64,000 nucleotides of DNA, taken from the NCBI GenBank assembly GCA_947462335.1, contig OX381713.1, positions 23,242,381 to 23,306,380 of the forward strand, read 5' to 3'. The notes below the pieces were generated by a model. The model had not been told where the DNA came from and did no database searches. It saw nothing but the letters and a program-made list of their open reading frames with translations. Numbering within the stretch: position 1 is the first letter of the stretch; each line of letters begins with the position of its first letter. Positions 12,646-24,182 of this stretch are shown piece by piece. Origin of the DNA: Harmothoe impar. Its lineage: Eukaryota > Annelida > Polychaeta > Phyllodocida > Polynoidae. A program made the position numbers and the translations under genes.

Positions 12646-12795
12646 CACAGAGAAGAGGAACAGCGTCAAAAGGGAGTCCCTCCAGAATGACTCCCCTCTT
12701 TAAGTGAAGCCAGACTGCATAAGGGGGGGGGCAAGGTGACTCCCGGGCTGACCTAAGAGAGGCACCTAGGGGAGTCAAATAAGGATCTGGGCTTT
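12646..12795. mobile_element. CACAGAG-family MITE, copy 2 (truncated)
   Basis: Left arm CACAGAGAAGAGGAACAGCG then GTCAAAAGGGAGTCC and CTCCAGAATGACTCCCCT is clear. The right arm is lost after GGGGAGTCAAATAAGGA. Member of the family at 10682, 15253 and 20287; a small fragment is also visible at 14282-14330. Confidence 0.7.
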
Positions 12796-13302
12796 ATGTG
12801 GAATACTGGGAGGTCTGTGCTCATCATATATAAGAGCAACAACTGCAGCGCTGATAATGGATTTCCACCACCCTGATAGTTATCAATTTAAAAGCAGGTT
12901 GAGTTGCAAACTGACATTAAGTGTCCCTTATATACCCATGAATTGAATCGAGTGGAAGAGATGAAGATGAATGAGCTCAGTAATGACCTCGGTAATGAGT
13001 TATACTTCAGCTATACCTGAGCCATTTTACTTTGGCGATGGCCGGATAGTATAAGTAGTAGATGTAACAACACGTTTTTAAACCCTTTTTGGATGGCATC
13101 GTATTTAAATGGGTTATGCCCTTTGTCGTCATGATGCATGTATGCAGCCTTGGCGAGTAGTCTACCATTGCTGCCCGACTGCATCAGGCCAACCCTACGA
13201 GGTTGATACACTCCTGATGAGTCAGCATGATGTATATTCAGGGCAAATTGACTGTCGGTAATTTGTTGCAAATACCCAACATAGACTATACTCGCAAATA
13301 TA

Positions 13303-13532
13303 GAGTTTGGATGCAGAACGACATAATTATCTCCATTCCAGAATTGACACCCTGGGGTCAATTATTATACTTTGGTAACAGAGTGTATACTGAGTAGGCC
13401 CTAATGATATAGAAAATGGTATATCTTTGAAAAATATTTTGAGGATTATAATTCACTCTCCCTAATCTTTATTTTTGTCAGGTTTTATCCCTATTTTTAG
13501 AATGGCGCTTATATCGTTTTGCATCCAAACTC
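13303..13532. mobile_element. MITE with GAGTTTGGATGCARAACGA ends, copy 1
   Basis: The left end GAGTTTGGATGCAGAACGAC is mirrored by ATCGTTTTGCATCCAAACTC on the right. The interior (GGTCAATTATTATACTTTGG, then GAGGATTATAATTCACT) is shared with the copy at 31627-31874. It is non-coding; the short frame at 13475 begins inside it. Confidence 0.75.
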
Positions 13533-15222
13533 CCTTATTTAATACCGCTGGCTCTTATCTACATCATACACACGTCCATTGTGCAGAAGCTGTCACACTA
13601 GCTAACCTATTGACAGCATTTCCGATAAAGTTTACTGGAACAAGTGAGATTCAGAGCAAAAATGTGGTAGTGAATCCCAAACAATTAATGCAGCAATGAT
13701 GAGTAGACTCGACAGGGCTGCATTCAATGTATCATGACAACAAAGAGTATTACACATTTAAGCCAAAGTAGTAGGATTGGAATTATGTTTAACCGTTCAG
13801 TTATGGACTTTGATGTATCATAAAACTGTCAATTGGCAGCTGGTATAGCAGGAGAAGGAATTCAGGTTAGTCACAGTGGGGGCAGCATGGGGATATATTC
13901 AGAGTCTGTAACAGAGTTATTGGGTGCACAACGGCCATCCCTTTAAGGTGTCGGTTCTACTTGGAAACTGATGATCCCGTGGTCTTTGAAATCCATAAGG
14001 AGTGTAAATATGGACAGACACTGGTGTATAAATATGCCTTTGATGAACAGATGAATTGAGGATCTACTCCAAGTCATAAGTAGGATAAGGACAAGTTTAT
14101 ATCACATCAAACTTTACGCCCACATTCACCTTACCTGTACCCAAGTCCATTGCAGTTTTGGTGGCTGACCAGCTCTCACCTCCAGCCTTCTATGGCTATC
14201 AACCCTGACCTACAGGACCATTACCTACTTACCCTCCCCCACTTACCCTTAACCCGCTCCCTTGGGTCCTCCCACGCCCACAGTTACTCTATGTGCACCG
14301 AGGACACTGTCAAAAAGAGGGAGTCCAATTAAAGCCACATGGGAAATCCACAGCAGTGGCTTTATCTAATGAGGTTCAGCCTTTAGGGGTGGCAAAGTGT
14401 GGGAGGGGGTTGGGGTTGGGGAGAGGCCAATGTGATGCTTCTATCTATATAGCTTGAAATTCCTCCTACAGCCGATTCTATACCAAAAGGACACAATGTT
14501 TTAGGTTATTTATCAATATAACTGATTTTCTTTCGTAATTGTTAGTATGTTCGGAAAGGAATTCCGTCAAAATTTGCAGGAATATTTTAGCTCATGATAT
14601 CTGATTTTAAACATCCTGACACCAGTAGTAAATCCCAATTCCCCGGCCGATAGCTGTTTCGGCTGCCTGCTCACATTATATGCACAGCAGTGTTCGCTGA
14701 GATAGCCATTGGATAAACAGCCCAAAGAACAGATAGATTATGTATGACGTATGATATACCCGGGAGGGTGCAGCTACTTTGTAAGATAGAGCCCTGGAGC
14801 CTTGGGGGTTAGGTGTCTTCGAGCATAAGGTTTCACACACTGGAGGAGTGTAACTGTGTTGGGTTTGGCAATATGGTGCAGCATTTCTTCTTTGAGGTTT
14901 CTACAAATCCATGGGCATTGAGAAGTGCTAAGACTGGTATCATCTGCAATACCCAATGGTCCTATTGTGTGTTGCTATCAGAGTTATTCACAACAATATT
15001 TTGCCTGAAGGTTTCTGTTATAATGCATCGGATCATGAGGAACTGTTGAACGCATATGGGAGTAATTGACATTGGCATAGGCAGAGGAAAGAGAGGCAGG
15101 GAGAGGCAGGGTTTGGAGGAGGCGCTAGGTTAATGTTAAACAGTGAGAGAGGGTAGGAAGGCTACAGGTATTAGAAGGCAAGGAGATGTGATAATTACCT
15201 GTGGGAAAAATAACAGCTCAGA

Positions 15223-15240
15223 TGTGTGTGTGTGTGTGTG
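15223..15240. repeat. (TG)n microsatellite
   Basis: Uninterrupted TG run directly upstream of a CACAGAG-family MITE. Confidence 0.85.
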
Positions 15241-15252
15241 GTTGTGAGTGCA

Positions 15253-15488
15253 CACAGAAACAGAGTCCAAGCTGCTTCCAAAATGACTTCCCTCTCTAGG
15301 GTAGCCCTGGTCCTTATGTGGCTCTTTTAGGTGGACCAGGGAGCTAGCTGACTCCCCTATGTGACTCCCTTAGGTCAGCCAGGGGGGTCACCTAGGCTCC
15401 CTCAGTCAGCCAGGGCTCCCCTTTATAAAGTGGAGTCATTCTGGAGGCAATCTGGTCTCCCTTTAGACTCTGTTTATTTTCTCTGTGT
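15253..15488. mobile_element. CACAGAG-family MITE, copy 3
   Basis: Right end GACTCTGTTTATTTTCTCTG and internal CATTCTGGAGGCAATCTGG match the family. The left end is shortened to CACAGAAACAGAGTCCAAG. The core repeats GACTCCC..GGGTCA palindromes. Confidence 0.75.
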
Positions 15489-17099
15489 GGGTGTTAGTTG
15501 AAGTGAGTGTGGCAGGTAGCTTGGGGTGTGTTTGTTGACCCTGGTGTGTTGTGTGTGGGTGGAGGTAGCTCCCCTCTGACGTCATCCACTCACCCCCCCC
15601 CCCCCCCCCATCTATCAACCCCCTCTGAGTAGTAGTGCTTGCAAGTGAGAGGAATTCATGGTTCATTTAGTGTCTGTGTCGACAATTATTAGCCTGTTAT
15701 TGGCTTTTATTTCCATGTCTTTTTGGGGGGAAGCTAACACTTGAGCATTGCCATGTAAATATGAGAAAGTGTTTTATTACACAGAGAAAGTTGCTGATTT
15801 ATTGGTTTTAACCCTTATTTTCAGCTTTTGAGGTTGAATCGATTCTGCTTCTACTATTGAATTACATAGGGTTTCACGTTCTCTCAGCTTTACCTTTGCT
15901 TTCACTGGGTGGTAATTGTTCCTAAACATGTTCAGGCCAATATGTTTTGTTTTTTTATGTTACATGTATAAAAGAAATATCTTTTTATTTTTTCATATTA
16001 TAAAAGAGTCCTTCTTATCTTCTAGCAGTAGAGGTGGATTGACCGGTTTATTGCCTCATCACAGTAGGATAAAATATTATTATCAAATCGCAGATAACTT
16101 TAGACGTGGACATATCACTACACCAGGTAACATGTTTAGAGGATTATCCAATATTATGGGATCTTATTGATTGATAGTAAGTATCGACAGTCCTCACTGG
16201 TTCTTTAGGTCATCAAGTGGGTAAATGGTGTTTTGGGTCGGTGTTGACGACTTAGTAAAAAATAATAGCGTCACTGTTTAAAAAGCAAACTAGCCTAATT
16301 CACTGCCATTGGGTTGGGGGGGGGGGAAATAGAGAAAATTGAAAAGAAACAGAATAGCTTCGAATATTCAACACACTATACATGCTATGTATATATACAT
16401 TACTTCAAAAGAAAAGGTAAGTGTATTTCTACAGCAATTCAATGTTAGATGTTGGACAGTTAAATTACTGAATATCGTTGGATAACATTGGAAACCATAG
16501 AAAATCGATTCTAAAAATCATATTTATAAATCAAGGCTTTAGATAACAAAATTGAACTCTTTCTCAGAGGGACTTCTTACATATGAGGGACTATTACTAG
16601 TCTTATCACAGGAAGCACCTAATGCTTTGGGAGCCATATACATTCATTTAATAAGCACCCTAAGTAGGGGAACCACCCAAGGCTGTGGGAGCTACATACA
16701 CTAATTGGAAATCAGAGAGAGGAGAACCTAACTTCAGTTCTAAAGTCATCTCACTGCAGGGGATATATTCTACAGGCATTAATGCCATTCAAAGGTCGTG
16801 TGAAAGACTGCAACAATCTCTTCAAGATAACACTGTCATAACTTTGGGTAAAGTGGGAAAATGTCTCAGAAGTGAAATTATGGAGAAGTGCAGCATATCC
16901 CCTAGGGTAAAGAAACTATTCTGGCATTTCCTCTTGCATGCCTACATCAGTGAAATGTTGATATCTTTATCCCGCTAATGCATGGTTGCTTACTCCCTCT
17001 CCCACGCCCCACTTAAGCGTTCCTCTGCCAGTGGCACATCTGTCATATAGTATATACATGATTATAAGCTTTTAAACATGTGGACAATTCATTTACACA
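15489..17099. other. No gene assigned; weak open frame 16685-16978
   Basis: A C(14)-type homopolymer run lies near 15594-15609 and a G run near 16315. The + frame at 16685-16978 (97 codons) has a plausible interior (SCERLQQSLQDNTVITLGKV), a CTGCAG acceptor-like site near 16759 and GGGTAAAG donor-like sites near 16848 and 16904. I recognise no family and treat it as unproven. The sequence before it has a diverged direct repeat of TGGGAGCYAYATACA. Confidence 0.25.
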
Positions 17100-18650
17100 T
17101 GTCATATAGCAAATATTTCGTCTATAATGTCAGCCGTACATGCCATCGCATATTCCATCTCACAGTTACGAATAGTCCTTCGATAAAATTTGTTATCAGG
17201 TTTCCTGAGTCAATATAGTAAATATTACATAGTATATCTCTCGATGAGTAGGATATTCTACAATTTACAAAGCACTATTTCTCTATACGGCAATCTGATC
17301 CAGGATCCAGAATCGCTCCTCCATTGTCTTCCAACCCCCTTCTCTTCTCCAATCCACTTATGGAGAGCATCAGGCATCATTAGTGCCCTGCTCCCACCTT
17401 CCACCCATACCGTGGGTTTAGATACCTACCTGTCCTTTGAACCTCCCCATGATAGTGACATCGACCCATTGGAGTTTCATCACAAAACCATCTGCATGTC
17501 TCCCTGAGACCCCAATGGGTTTTAATTTGATGTCAGTAACACTGTGCTTCTAATATGGTCTGAACCATGAGGTATTGTTGAGAGTTGACTGGGATCTGGT
17601 CTGACTCAACCTCCTACCCCCTCCCCCCACTCCCCCCACTCCCCCCCTCCCCCCCCCCTTCTTGACCCAGACCCCGCCCGACACTACACTACCTCTAACC
17701 TGCCTATACACCAGTGCGTGGTCTGTCCGCGCAGCCGGAAGTCTGGTATTACCATGAGAAGGGCCCACTTCCGCCTTGTAAGTAAGGAATGCTTAGAAGT
17801 AGGTGTAGGGGCCCCAGTCTGTGATGGTAAACAGGGGGAGTTGTTATGGCCCATTTCCACTGCCTCTTGCAGTTGTAGTAATGGCTCAAGTCAAATGCAG
17901 TGACTCATAGATCATGCGCTTCATATTTAATTCATTTAATTTACTACTCAAGAGGCCAGAGAATACAGAGAAGATAGCAGTAGTGGATCAGTGTGGTGTA
18001 CATGTGCGTACATTGTACATACTGCTGCATAGCCTGACCAGTATGCCCTTTTCACTATACTACTCTGCTTCTTACCGTAGGTATGTAGCTGTTGCAAGTG
18101 ATGCAAAGGAAATGAATAGTACTGTTAATAGTTCATGTGGGTACGCAGTAGAATCTACACTAGTTGTATTGTATATACTACGGTATAGTAGTGTACAAGG
18201 ACAGTAGAATCTACTGCGAGTTTGCAGTAGGAAATACTATTATGGTACCTACATGTACATGTATTTCTGGGTTCACTAGTTACAGTGTTAACGTCTAAAA
18301 ATCTCTGTGGAAGCGAGAGACCAGGAGTGATAGAATCCAACTCTAATAGCTATACTGAAATTGGTCATCCAAACTTATGGGAGTATTATTGGATAACAAT
18401 AGCAAGGGGTATTTATATTTAATATGTTTGCTAAGTGGAACGACTAAGTTTGTACTCATCGGAAAGTTACCAATTATTTCACTTCTTTGGTGGAATGCTG
18501 ACTTTATTGTTGAGCCTGTATTATATTCTGTTAGCTGGCAGCTGGTGGGTGGGAGGGAGGGAGACAAGAGGGAAGAGTTGGGAGGACGAAGTGGCACCCT
18601 AGCTGAGGTAGGGGGAGAGGTCGTTCACTGTCTGTAACGGAGGTTAGACA
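17100..18650. repeat. Locally duplicated non-coding block, copy Z (partial)
   Basis: The region 17720-17890 shares AGCCGGAAGTC, GGTATTACC and CCCACTTCCGC with 2160-2330. The stretch 17105-17165 resembles 12190-12240, and 18530-18640 resembles 13845-13925 (GGCAGCTGG, then GTCTGTAAC). The copy is shorter and more decayed than X and Y. Confidence 0.4.
18143..18222. repeat. GCAGTAGAATCTAC repeated/inverted segment
   Basis: CGCAGTAGAATCTACAC and ACAGTAGAATCTACTGCGA frame a short palindromic stretch. A related CTACAGTAGATTCT pair occurs near 24347-24388. Probably a decayed short inverted-repeat element. Confidence 0.4.
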
Positions 18651-19032
18651 CTGGGGACCTGAAAGGCAATAGGGCCTATGACATTTATTATCCCTGGAGA
18701 ATACTGGAATTCAAATATACAATATTGATAGCTTATGATAATGCTAGGCGATAGTAGATCAGCTCTAATATAAACATTTGAATATACTAATCATTTATTA
18801 AAGTTATAATGTGGTGTTTCATTTTCCTGCCAAGTACTGTCAAAGATGATAGTATATCCTTTGTATTTTTGGTGTCACATTTAGCCAATGTTGTTAATGT
18901 ATGTATCTAGTCCAAGCTCTATCAACCCTTTCCCTTCCGCTTTACTTTTGAAAAATTGTTCCCAACCACCGGGGACATTGCAGATGAATATGTCCTATTA
19001 AACCCGGCAGTACACTACAGATAGTGCCCTGG

Positions 19033-19133
19033 TACTGCATATATGCAATATCGGTTTTTGGGTACTAAAATACAGTACTGCATATATATGCAGTATCGAT
19101 TTTACAGTGGTACTTCATATATGCAGTATCGGC
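19033..19133. repeat. Three palindromic TACTGCATATATGCAGTATCG units
   Basis: Units near 19034, 19073 and 19108 each contain GCATATATGCA or close variants followed by TATCG. Each unit is self-complementary. Origin unknown. Confidence 0.6.
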
Positions 19134-19222
19134 AGGGAAAGGGTTGATGTATGTAGAAAGTTACCAGTGATGCCTCTGCTGTGGGCTTAAATGTGAAACT
19201 CTGCAATAACAGTCGGAGCTTA

Positions 19223-19420
19223 GCCTCATTTTCCATTAGCCGATTTTGGGGTGCTATCTGCCGGTAGACCCACTACAACCATCATTCATAAAGCTGACTG
19301 CAGTTCAATGTGCAGGCCTGTAGTATAGCCTACAGTCAGCAGACCAATCAGCCATGATCGGTGGGAGTAGTGTGTCTAACGACGGATAGCACCCCAAAAT
19401 CGGCTAATGGAAAATGAGCC
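19223..19420. mobile_element. TTA-flanked MITE, first of an abutting pair
   Basis: The left end CCTCATTTTCCATTAGCCGA and onward TTTTGGGGTGCTATC is mirrored at the right by GATAGCACCCCAAAATCGGC then TAATGGAAAATGAG. TTA flanks both sides (19220-19222 and 19421-19423). A 3-bp TTA/TWA duplication is typical of PIF/Harbinger-type insertions, so that superfamily is my inference. Confidence 0.8.
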
Positions 19421-19423
19421 TTA

Positions 19424-19585
19424 GGCCCATTTTCCATTGGCCGATTTGACATGCCGTGGGCCGCTAATCGGCAGGTGAAGCGACAATAACTCTGTGGTAG
19501 AACACTCTCTGTAGTGTAGTTGCTGTGGCTATCCCTGCCAATTACCTGCCGACAGACATCCAAATCTGCTAATGGAAAATGACCC
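19424..19585. mobile_element. TTA-flanked MITE, second of an abutting pair
   Basis: Ends GGCCCATTTTCCATTGGCCG and CTGCTAATGGAAAATGACCC are inverted copies of one another and of the neighbour's ends. It shares the TTA at 19421-19423 with the first element and has TTA on its right at 19586-19588. The interiors differ, so these are two family members inserted side by side. Confidence 0.75.
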
Positions 19586-20286
19586 TTAGCGAGGATCGGT
19601 ACTACAGGTACATATCGAGGGGGTTTGGGGGGTCCAAATGATTCACCCACCTATTCCTGTATTGCGAGACTTGAGTCTCAGTCCCACTGTTGTTTTCCTA
19701 CTGCTTGAGTTACCAAATGTGTGCCGCTACCCAAATCACTTTGCACCCCTTTATTTGATTACCAGGTCCTGAGTACCCTCCATATCCTTTCATCAATGTA
19801 AATGCCTCGGGACGTCCTAAACAATGGTGTTCCATCAGGTCAACTGCTGCCTTTATCGCGCATTGTATGATAAATATTTAGTGGGTTTAACATTTTCTGC
19901 TGTTTTAAGGAGAGATTCTACCCAAAGTTATGATATTCTCTGACTGGTATATCATTCAGTGATCATTATACCTAAGGACAAAACCAGTGGTAACCTTGAC
20001 AATTGATGTTCGATACTTGTCTAAGCATATTATTTGACCGATGTGACTGGTTGCCTAATTTTTTGGGATCGGATAGGTTTATATTGCCTGACACAATTTA
20101 TACAGATTGGTAGGCGACAAATTGCAACGTAAGTTTCAAGCTTTACATAATACATCTTAATATCGTACATATTTATCTTAATTGCACATTTTGATTGATA
20201 GAGTTTCTGCTAATTCTGACTTGGTCACACGGACACCAATTGAACATGTTGCATGAGTGGCAATTGGGTGGCGGAGCAGGTCCATA

Positions 20287-20572
20287 GACAGAAGAAACAG
20301 CGTCAAAATGGAGTCCAGGTTGCCTCCAGAATGACTCCCCTGTTTAGGGGAGTCCAGGTCGCCTATGGGAGCCAAGGTGACTCTCTGGCTGACCTAAGGG
20401 AGTCATCTGGGGGAGACATATGACACAGAGAACTATATGACTCCCCCAGGTGACTCCCTTAGGTTAGCCAGGGAGTCACCTAGGCTCCCTTAGGCGACAT
20501 GGTCTCCGTAGAGAGGGTAGTCATTCTGGAGGCAACCTGGACTCCCTTTTGATGCTGTTTCTTTTCTCTGTG
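20287..20572. mobile_element. CACAGAG-family MITE, copy 4 (longest)
   Basis: Left end ACAGAAGAAACAGCGTCAAA and right end CTGTTTCTTTTCTCTGTG, extending through AGTCCAGGTTGCCTCCAGAA and its complement. The interior has extra GACTCCC/GGGAGTC palindromes and an internal GACACAGAGAAC, so it is longer than copy 1 (about 286 against 230 bp). Confidence 0.8.
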
Positions 20573-23500
20573 TTGTGCAGACTCCGGACCATTTTAATCA
20601 GGAACCCTGCATCTCCCTGCGGCCAAACCAGTATATTTGTTTCTTCCTGTCGCCCTTTACTCCCCCAAGCCATGGATGTACTAACTTTCCCCCTGTGGCA
20701 GCGGGTCTTTCCCCTAAGCCACCAGCCACCGTGTTTATGGATGCACTTAAGTTGGACCTTTTAGTACCCACTAGACCCTGAGTGGGTCGGACAGAAAAGC
20801 CCTGCAGTATTTAGCTGCTGAGTCTGATTTAGTATAAGGCTATACATGGGTGTAGAGGATACATTACTGGGGTGTGTACCGGTGCTTTAGTATTTGTCAA
20901 AGCCTTAAGGCTATCTCATTGAACTACTTTAACTACAAGTGTTCTGCACCTAGCCGTTTGTTTATTGTGTTTGCCCAAATTCTAAATCGTATCTTTCAAC
21001 TCATGTGTTTGTCCCATTCTGGTACCTATGTAGAACATATAAACCAACACTTTTGCTTGTTGTCACACCTCTTTGCTTAATATTAGCGGGAGTATAAGGG
21101 ATAATAATACACGACCATAAACTGGATATGAATAGAATTAATAATGAATTTGATATCGAAACATATCATTGTACCTGTCCACTAGTTATTTTGTGATCTA
21201 ACTAAGCCCAATCTTCGGAATCAAAATAATCTACCTAAGCACTTTGCTAAGTATATTATTATTGACTATAATGATTATTGTTCCTTATGGAGAAACACAG
21301 TTACTATGCATAAAGTATTAGCAGTAGCATAGTTGTTTTCCAAACCTCTGTGTAGAACTTGGATATTGTACTTCACGAGCAAGTTCTACACTGGCATATC
21401 ATCAAAATAGCTATAAAACAGATATTCAAAAGTCTTTCAATGATTATATGAATACATAATATGACTAATGCCTTACCCAAAAAGGACTTAGCCTGAAACA
21501 CATTGAAATGGAGTAGACTAAGCTGAGTTGTTCAGTACTGACCAACCTAACAATATCAACTAATCCAGTTGGGTCGTATAGGGAGCCATATAATGACTAA
21601 CTTGGTTAGGTTATAGTGACTGAGAGATTGGTCGTATAGGGAGCCAAAGAATATCAGTGTATATACCGTGCAGCTAGAGCTGTCCTGTTTATTCATGTTT
21701 CCCAAATCGTTGGCAGTTAAACAGGGGTAGACCTTGCTAATGTAATCATGTTCTATAAAACCTCCTCTTATGTATTTCAGATCAGAGTGCAGCAGACCAA
21801 TACGTAACGCTATTAAAGAGGTAGGTGTTCTTACTTTAACATAACCTGGAATTTCTAACTTCACATTTTACTCTATTATACATTTTCACCACACTCACTT
21901 GGTAACTCAGTTTGTACTCACTTGTTAGAGATTACACGTGGGAGTGGAATTAGATCTTCTCCGATTTCATATATTCCCTATGTGACGTCCAATCGTTGAT
22001 TATTCATATGTAATATATGAGGAGAGCATTCTCATAATAGGGTTTGATGCACGTATATTATATGGATGTTATATCTAGCTAAGACCAGTAGAACCACATA
22101 GTACCGTTACTGTGAATTTGGCACAACGTGGCTGAACACTTATCAAAGATACAAACTGTGAATTCTTATTATCACGTCTGATAAATTCGACTCAAAATTA
22201 CATTTTTACATTCATTTGTAATGGCCACACCTGATCGATACAGTAACTTGGGGGTACTGCATTCCTCCATCATAACTGCAATAGTGCATCAACCCCTTTG
22301 GGTTGGCATAGTGCAAGATAAATGTATTGGTGAGTTAACCCCATAATGGCAACAGACAGGCATGACACTACGCTGCCCTTAGAGGGTTAAACTATATTAC
22401 GTGAAATACAGTTACCTGAGTTGCTCCCATAGCTACTGAGCTGCTCCCACACCAGACCAACTGACTTCAAATACCTCATCTACATCTACATTTTGCTGAC
22501 TCTGCATATTCAGCCACGAACACAGAAAACCTCCTGCAGGTTGCCGGGCTAGAGCAGTTAACCGAATTTATGGAGAGCTGTCGATTAGAATTCACATCCA
22601 TGTTTTATTGTGACATAAAGTCGTGAGCGCGGTTCCCAATATTCAGGCCTTATCAATATTTAGGGTCTATTAATAGGTCATGCTAGTTTTTCATTTCATA
22701 TTGGGCCCCCGGCGTGTGCTGTATTGATGTTGAATTTAAGATAGTTCGTAGAGGGCAAACATCTGCGAGTTCGAAGGGGCTGCAGCTGGATTTACACAAT
22801 TTCAGTAAAAAAAAAAAGGGCTCTATTACAGTCCATGTTTCACTGTTTGAATTCAGAGAGCATTCTTCTATAGGGTAGGCCTCTGGGAACCCTCTGAAAT
22901 TCAAATTGTGTATGGATTTGTGAATGAGGCCAGGTATATACATGCAGTGTTGCATAAGCCCATGCTATCATGCTGGTTCTAAAATGAAATCACAGTTAGA
23001 CCATGGAACGATCCCTCATTTGAACTTGAAGAATCTATATTGCAAAGACAGAATGTTCAAAAGCAGAATAGTATTGATAAAATCAACTAGGGGACAAAAT
23101 GGCTACAACTAGACAGCAACTCGCGAGAGCTCTATATTGCCGAATCAGCAGGAAGCCTCTCAGCTGTGTCAGCCTTTAGATGGGTAGGGGTGTAGGTAGT
23201 GGAAGGGATGAGGTCTAAGAGTATTAGGGGGATTATCTGAGAAGGATTCCGTATCAGTATCTGGCACACTGGATTAGCATGGTACGATATAGCCTTACCC
23301 AAACCGTATACCTTTATGGATAAGGTCTTTGAGATTGCAGCATGTCCATTAATTATTTCCTAATCCTGGTATATCCTTTGAGAGACAACCCTGATTGTGA
23401 GGTCATTCCTATAATCAATTGTATAGTTTTAAACAGATAGCTTTATTTGCAACCTACAAAAGTTTTCTTTAAGATAGATTTCTAATAAATCTCTATTCAG

Positions 23501-24068
23501 CATTAATATTTAGCGTGTGGTTTTATGTTTTGCATTGGCGTGAACACCCCTCTCCATTAGCTCAATCAATTTAAAATGAAAATTAGCTCACCTATAAATT
23601 CGACCAAAGGTCCATATCTCAAGATTCTAAACGCTTTGGGATTAATTTATTACACCCACACCGGTTTAATCCCTGTCATCCACCTCATGCCCAGACACAT
23701 AAATCTGAAGATCGCTCTTTTGTCCTATTCTCACTTTAGTACCATCCTACATCAGTCGCATGAATAGACCTTTCTGCTAGTCTGTAATGTGAGGTAATTA
23801 AACTGCCAACTGAATAGAAACCACTGTGTGATTTATTGTTTAAAATCTAATTACTCATAGATAAGCTGAAATTTTGCCTTTGTGCATGTGAGAATCCAAT
23901 GTTGTGGTCCTTCCTAGATAGAGTTGGTGTTAATGATTTAACTTCTTATTTTTTCACCAAGCCTAAAAAATTTGAAATGACAGGTATTAACCTCACCTAA
24001 CTCTGGTTGAGGCTAACCCATTGAGATATCAACAGTCGCCTTTTGTTATACATCCCTCCTGTACCCAC
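20573..24068. other. No gene recognised
   Basis: AT-rich unassigned DNA. Short frames on both strands (for example 21556-21864 - and 22683-22955 -) have no recognisable domain or paired splice sites. A poly-A run occurs near 22808. Confidence 0.35.
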
Positions 24069-24182
24069 CAGTGGCGTAGGAAAAGGAGGGGGGCAGGGGG
24101 TGTGAGGCCCCTAAGTCTCAACAAGCCCCTATCCCTCAAATATTTGTGGGACCACACACCCCCACCCCCTCCGCCCACGCCA
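24069..24182. mobile_element. Short inverted-repeat element with CAGTGGCG ends
   Basis: CAGTGGCGTAGG..GGGGGGCAGGGGGTGTG on the left faces CACACACCCCCACCCCCTCC..GCCCACGCCAG on the right. The centre (24102-24150) is a piece of the GTGAGGCCCC repeat family, so either one element nests in the other or they share ancestry. Confidence 0.5.

Larger units (their letters stand above)
12180..15180. repeat. Locally duplicated non-coding block, copy Y
   Basis: Counterpart of 1680-3530 at an offset of about 10.6-11.8 kb. It holds the GATAGTATAAG segment and the TTCGCTGAGATAGCCATTGG segment near 14690. It also contains copies of the CACAGAG MITE family and a 230-bp inverted-repeat element at 13303-13532, which help to explain why the offset drifts. 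Confidence 0.5.
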
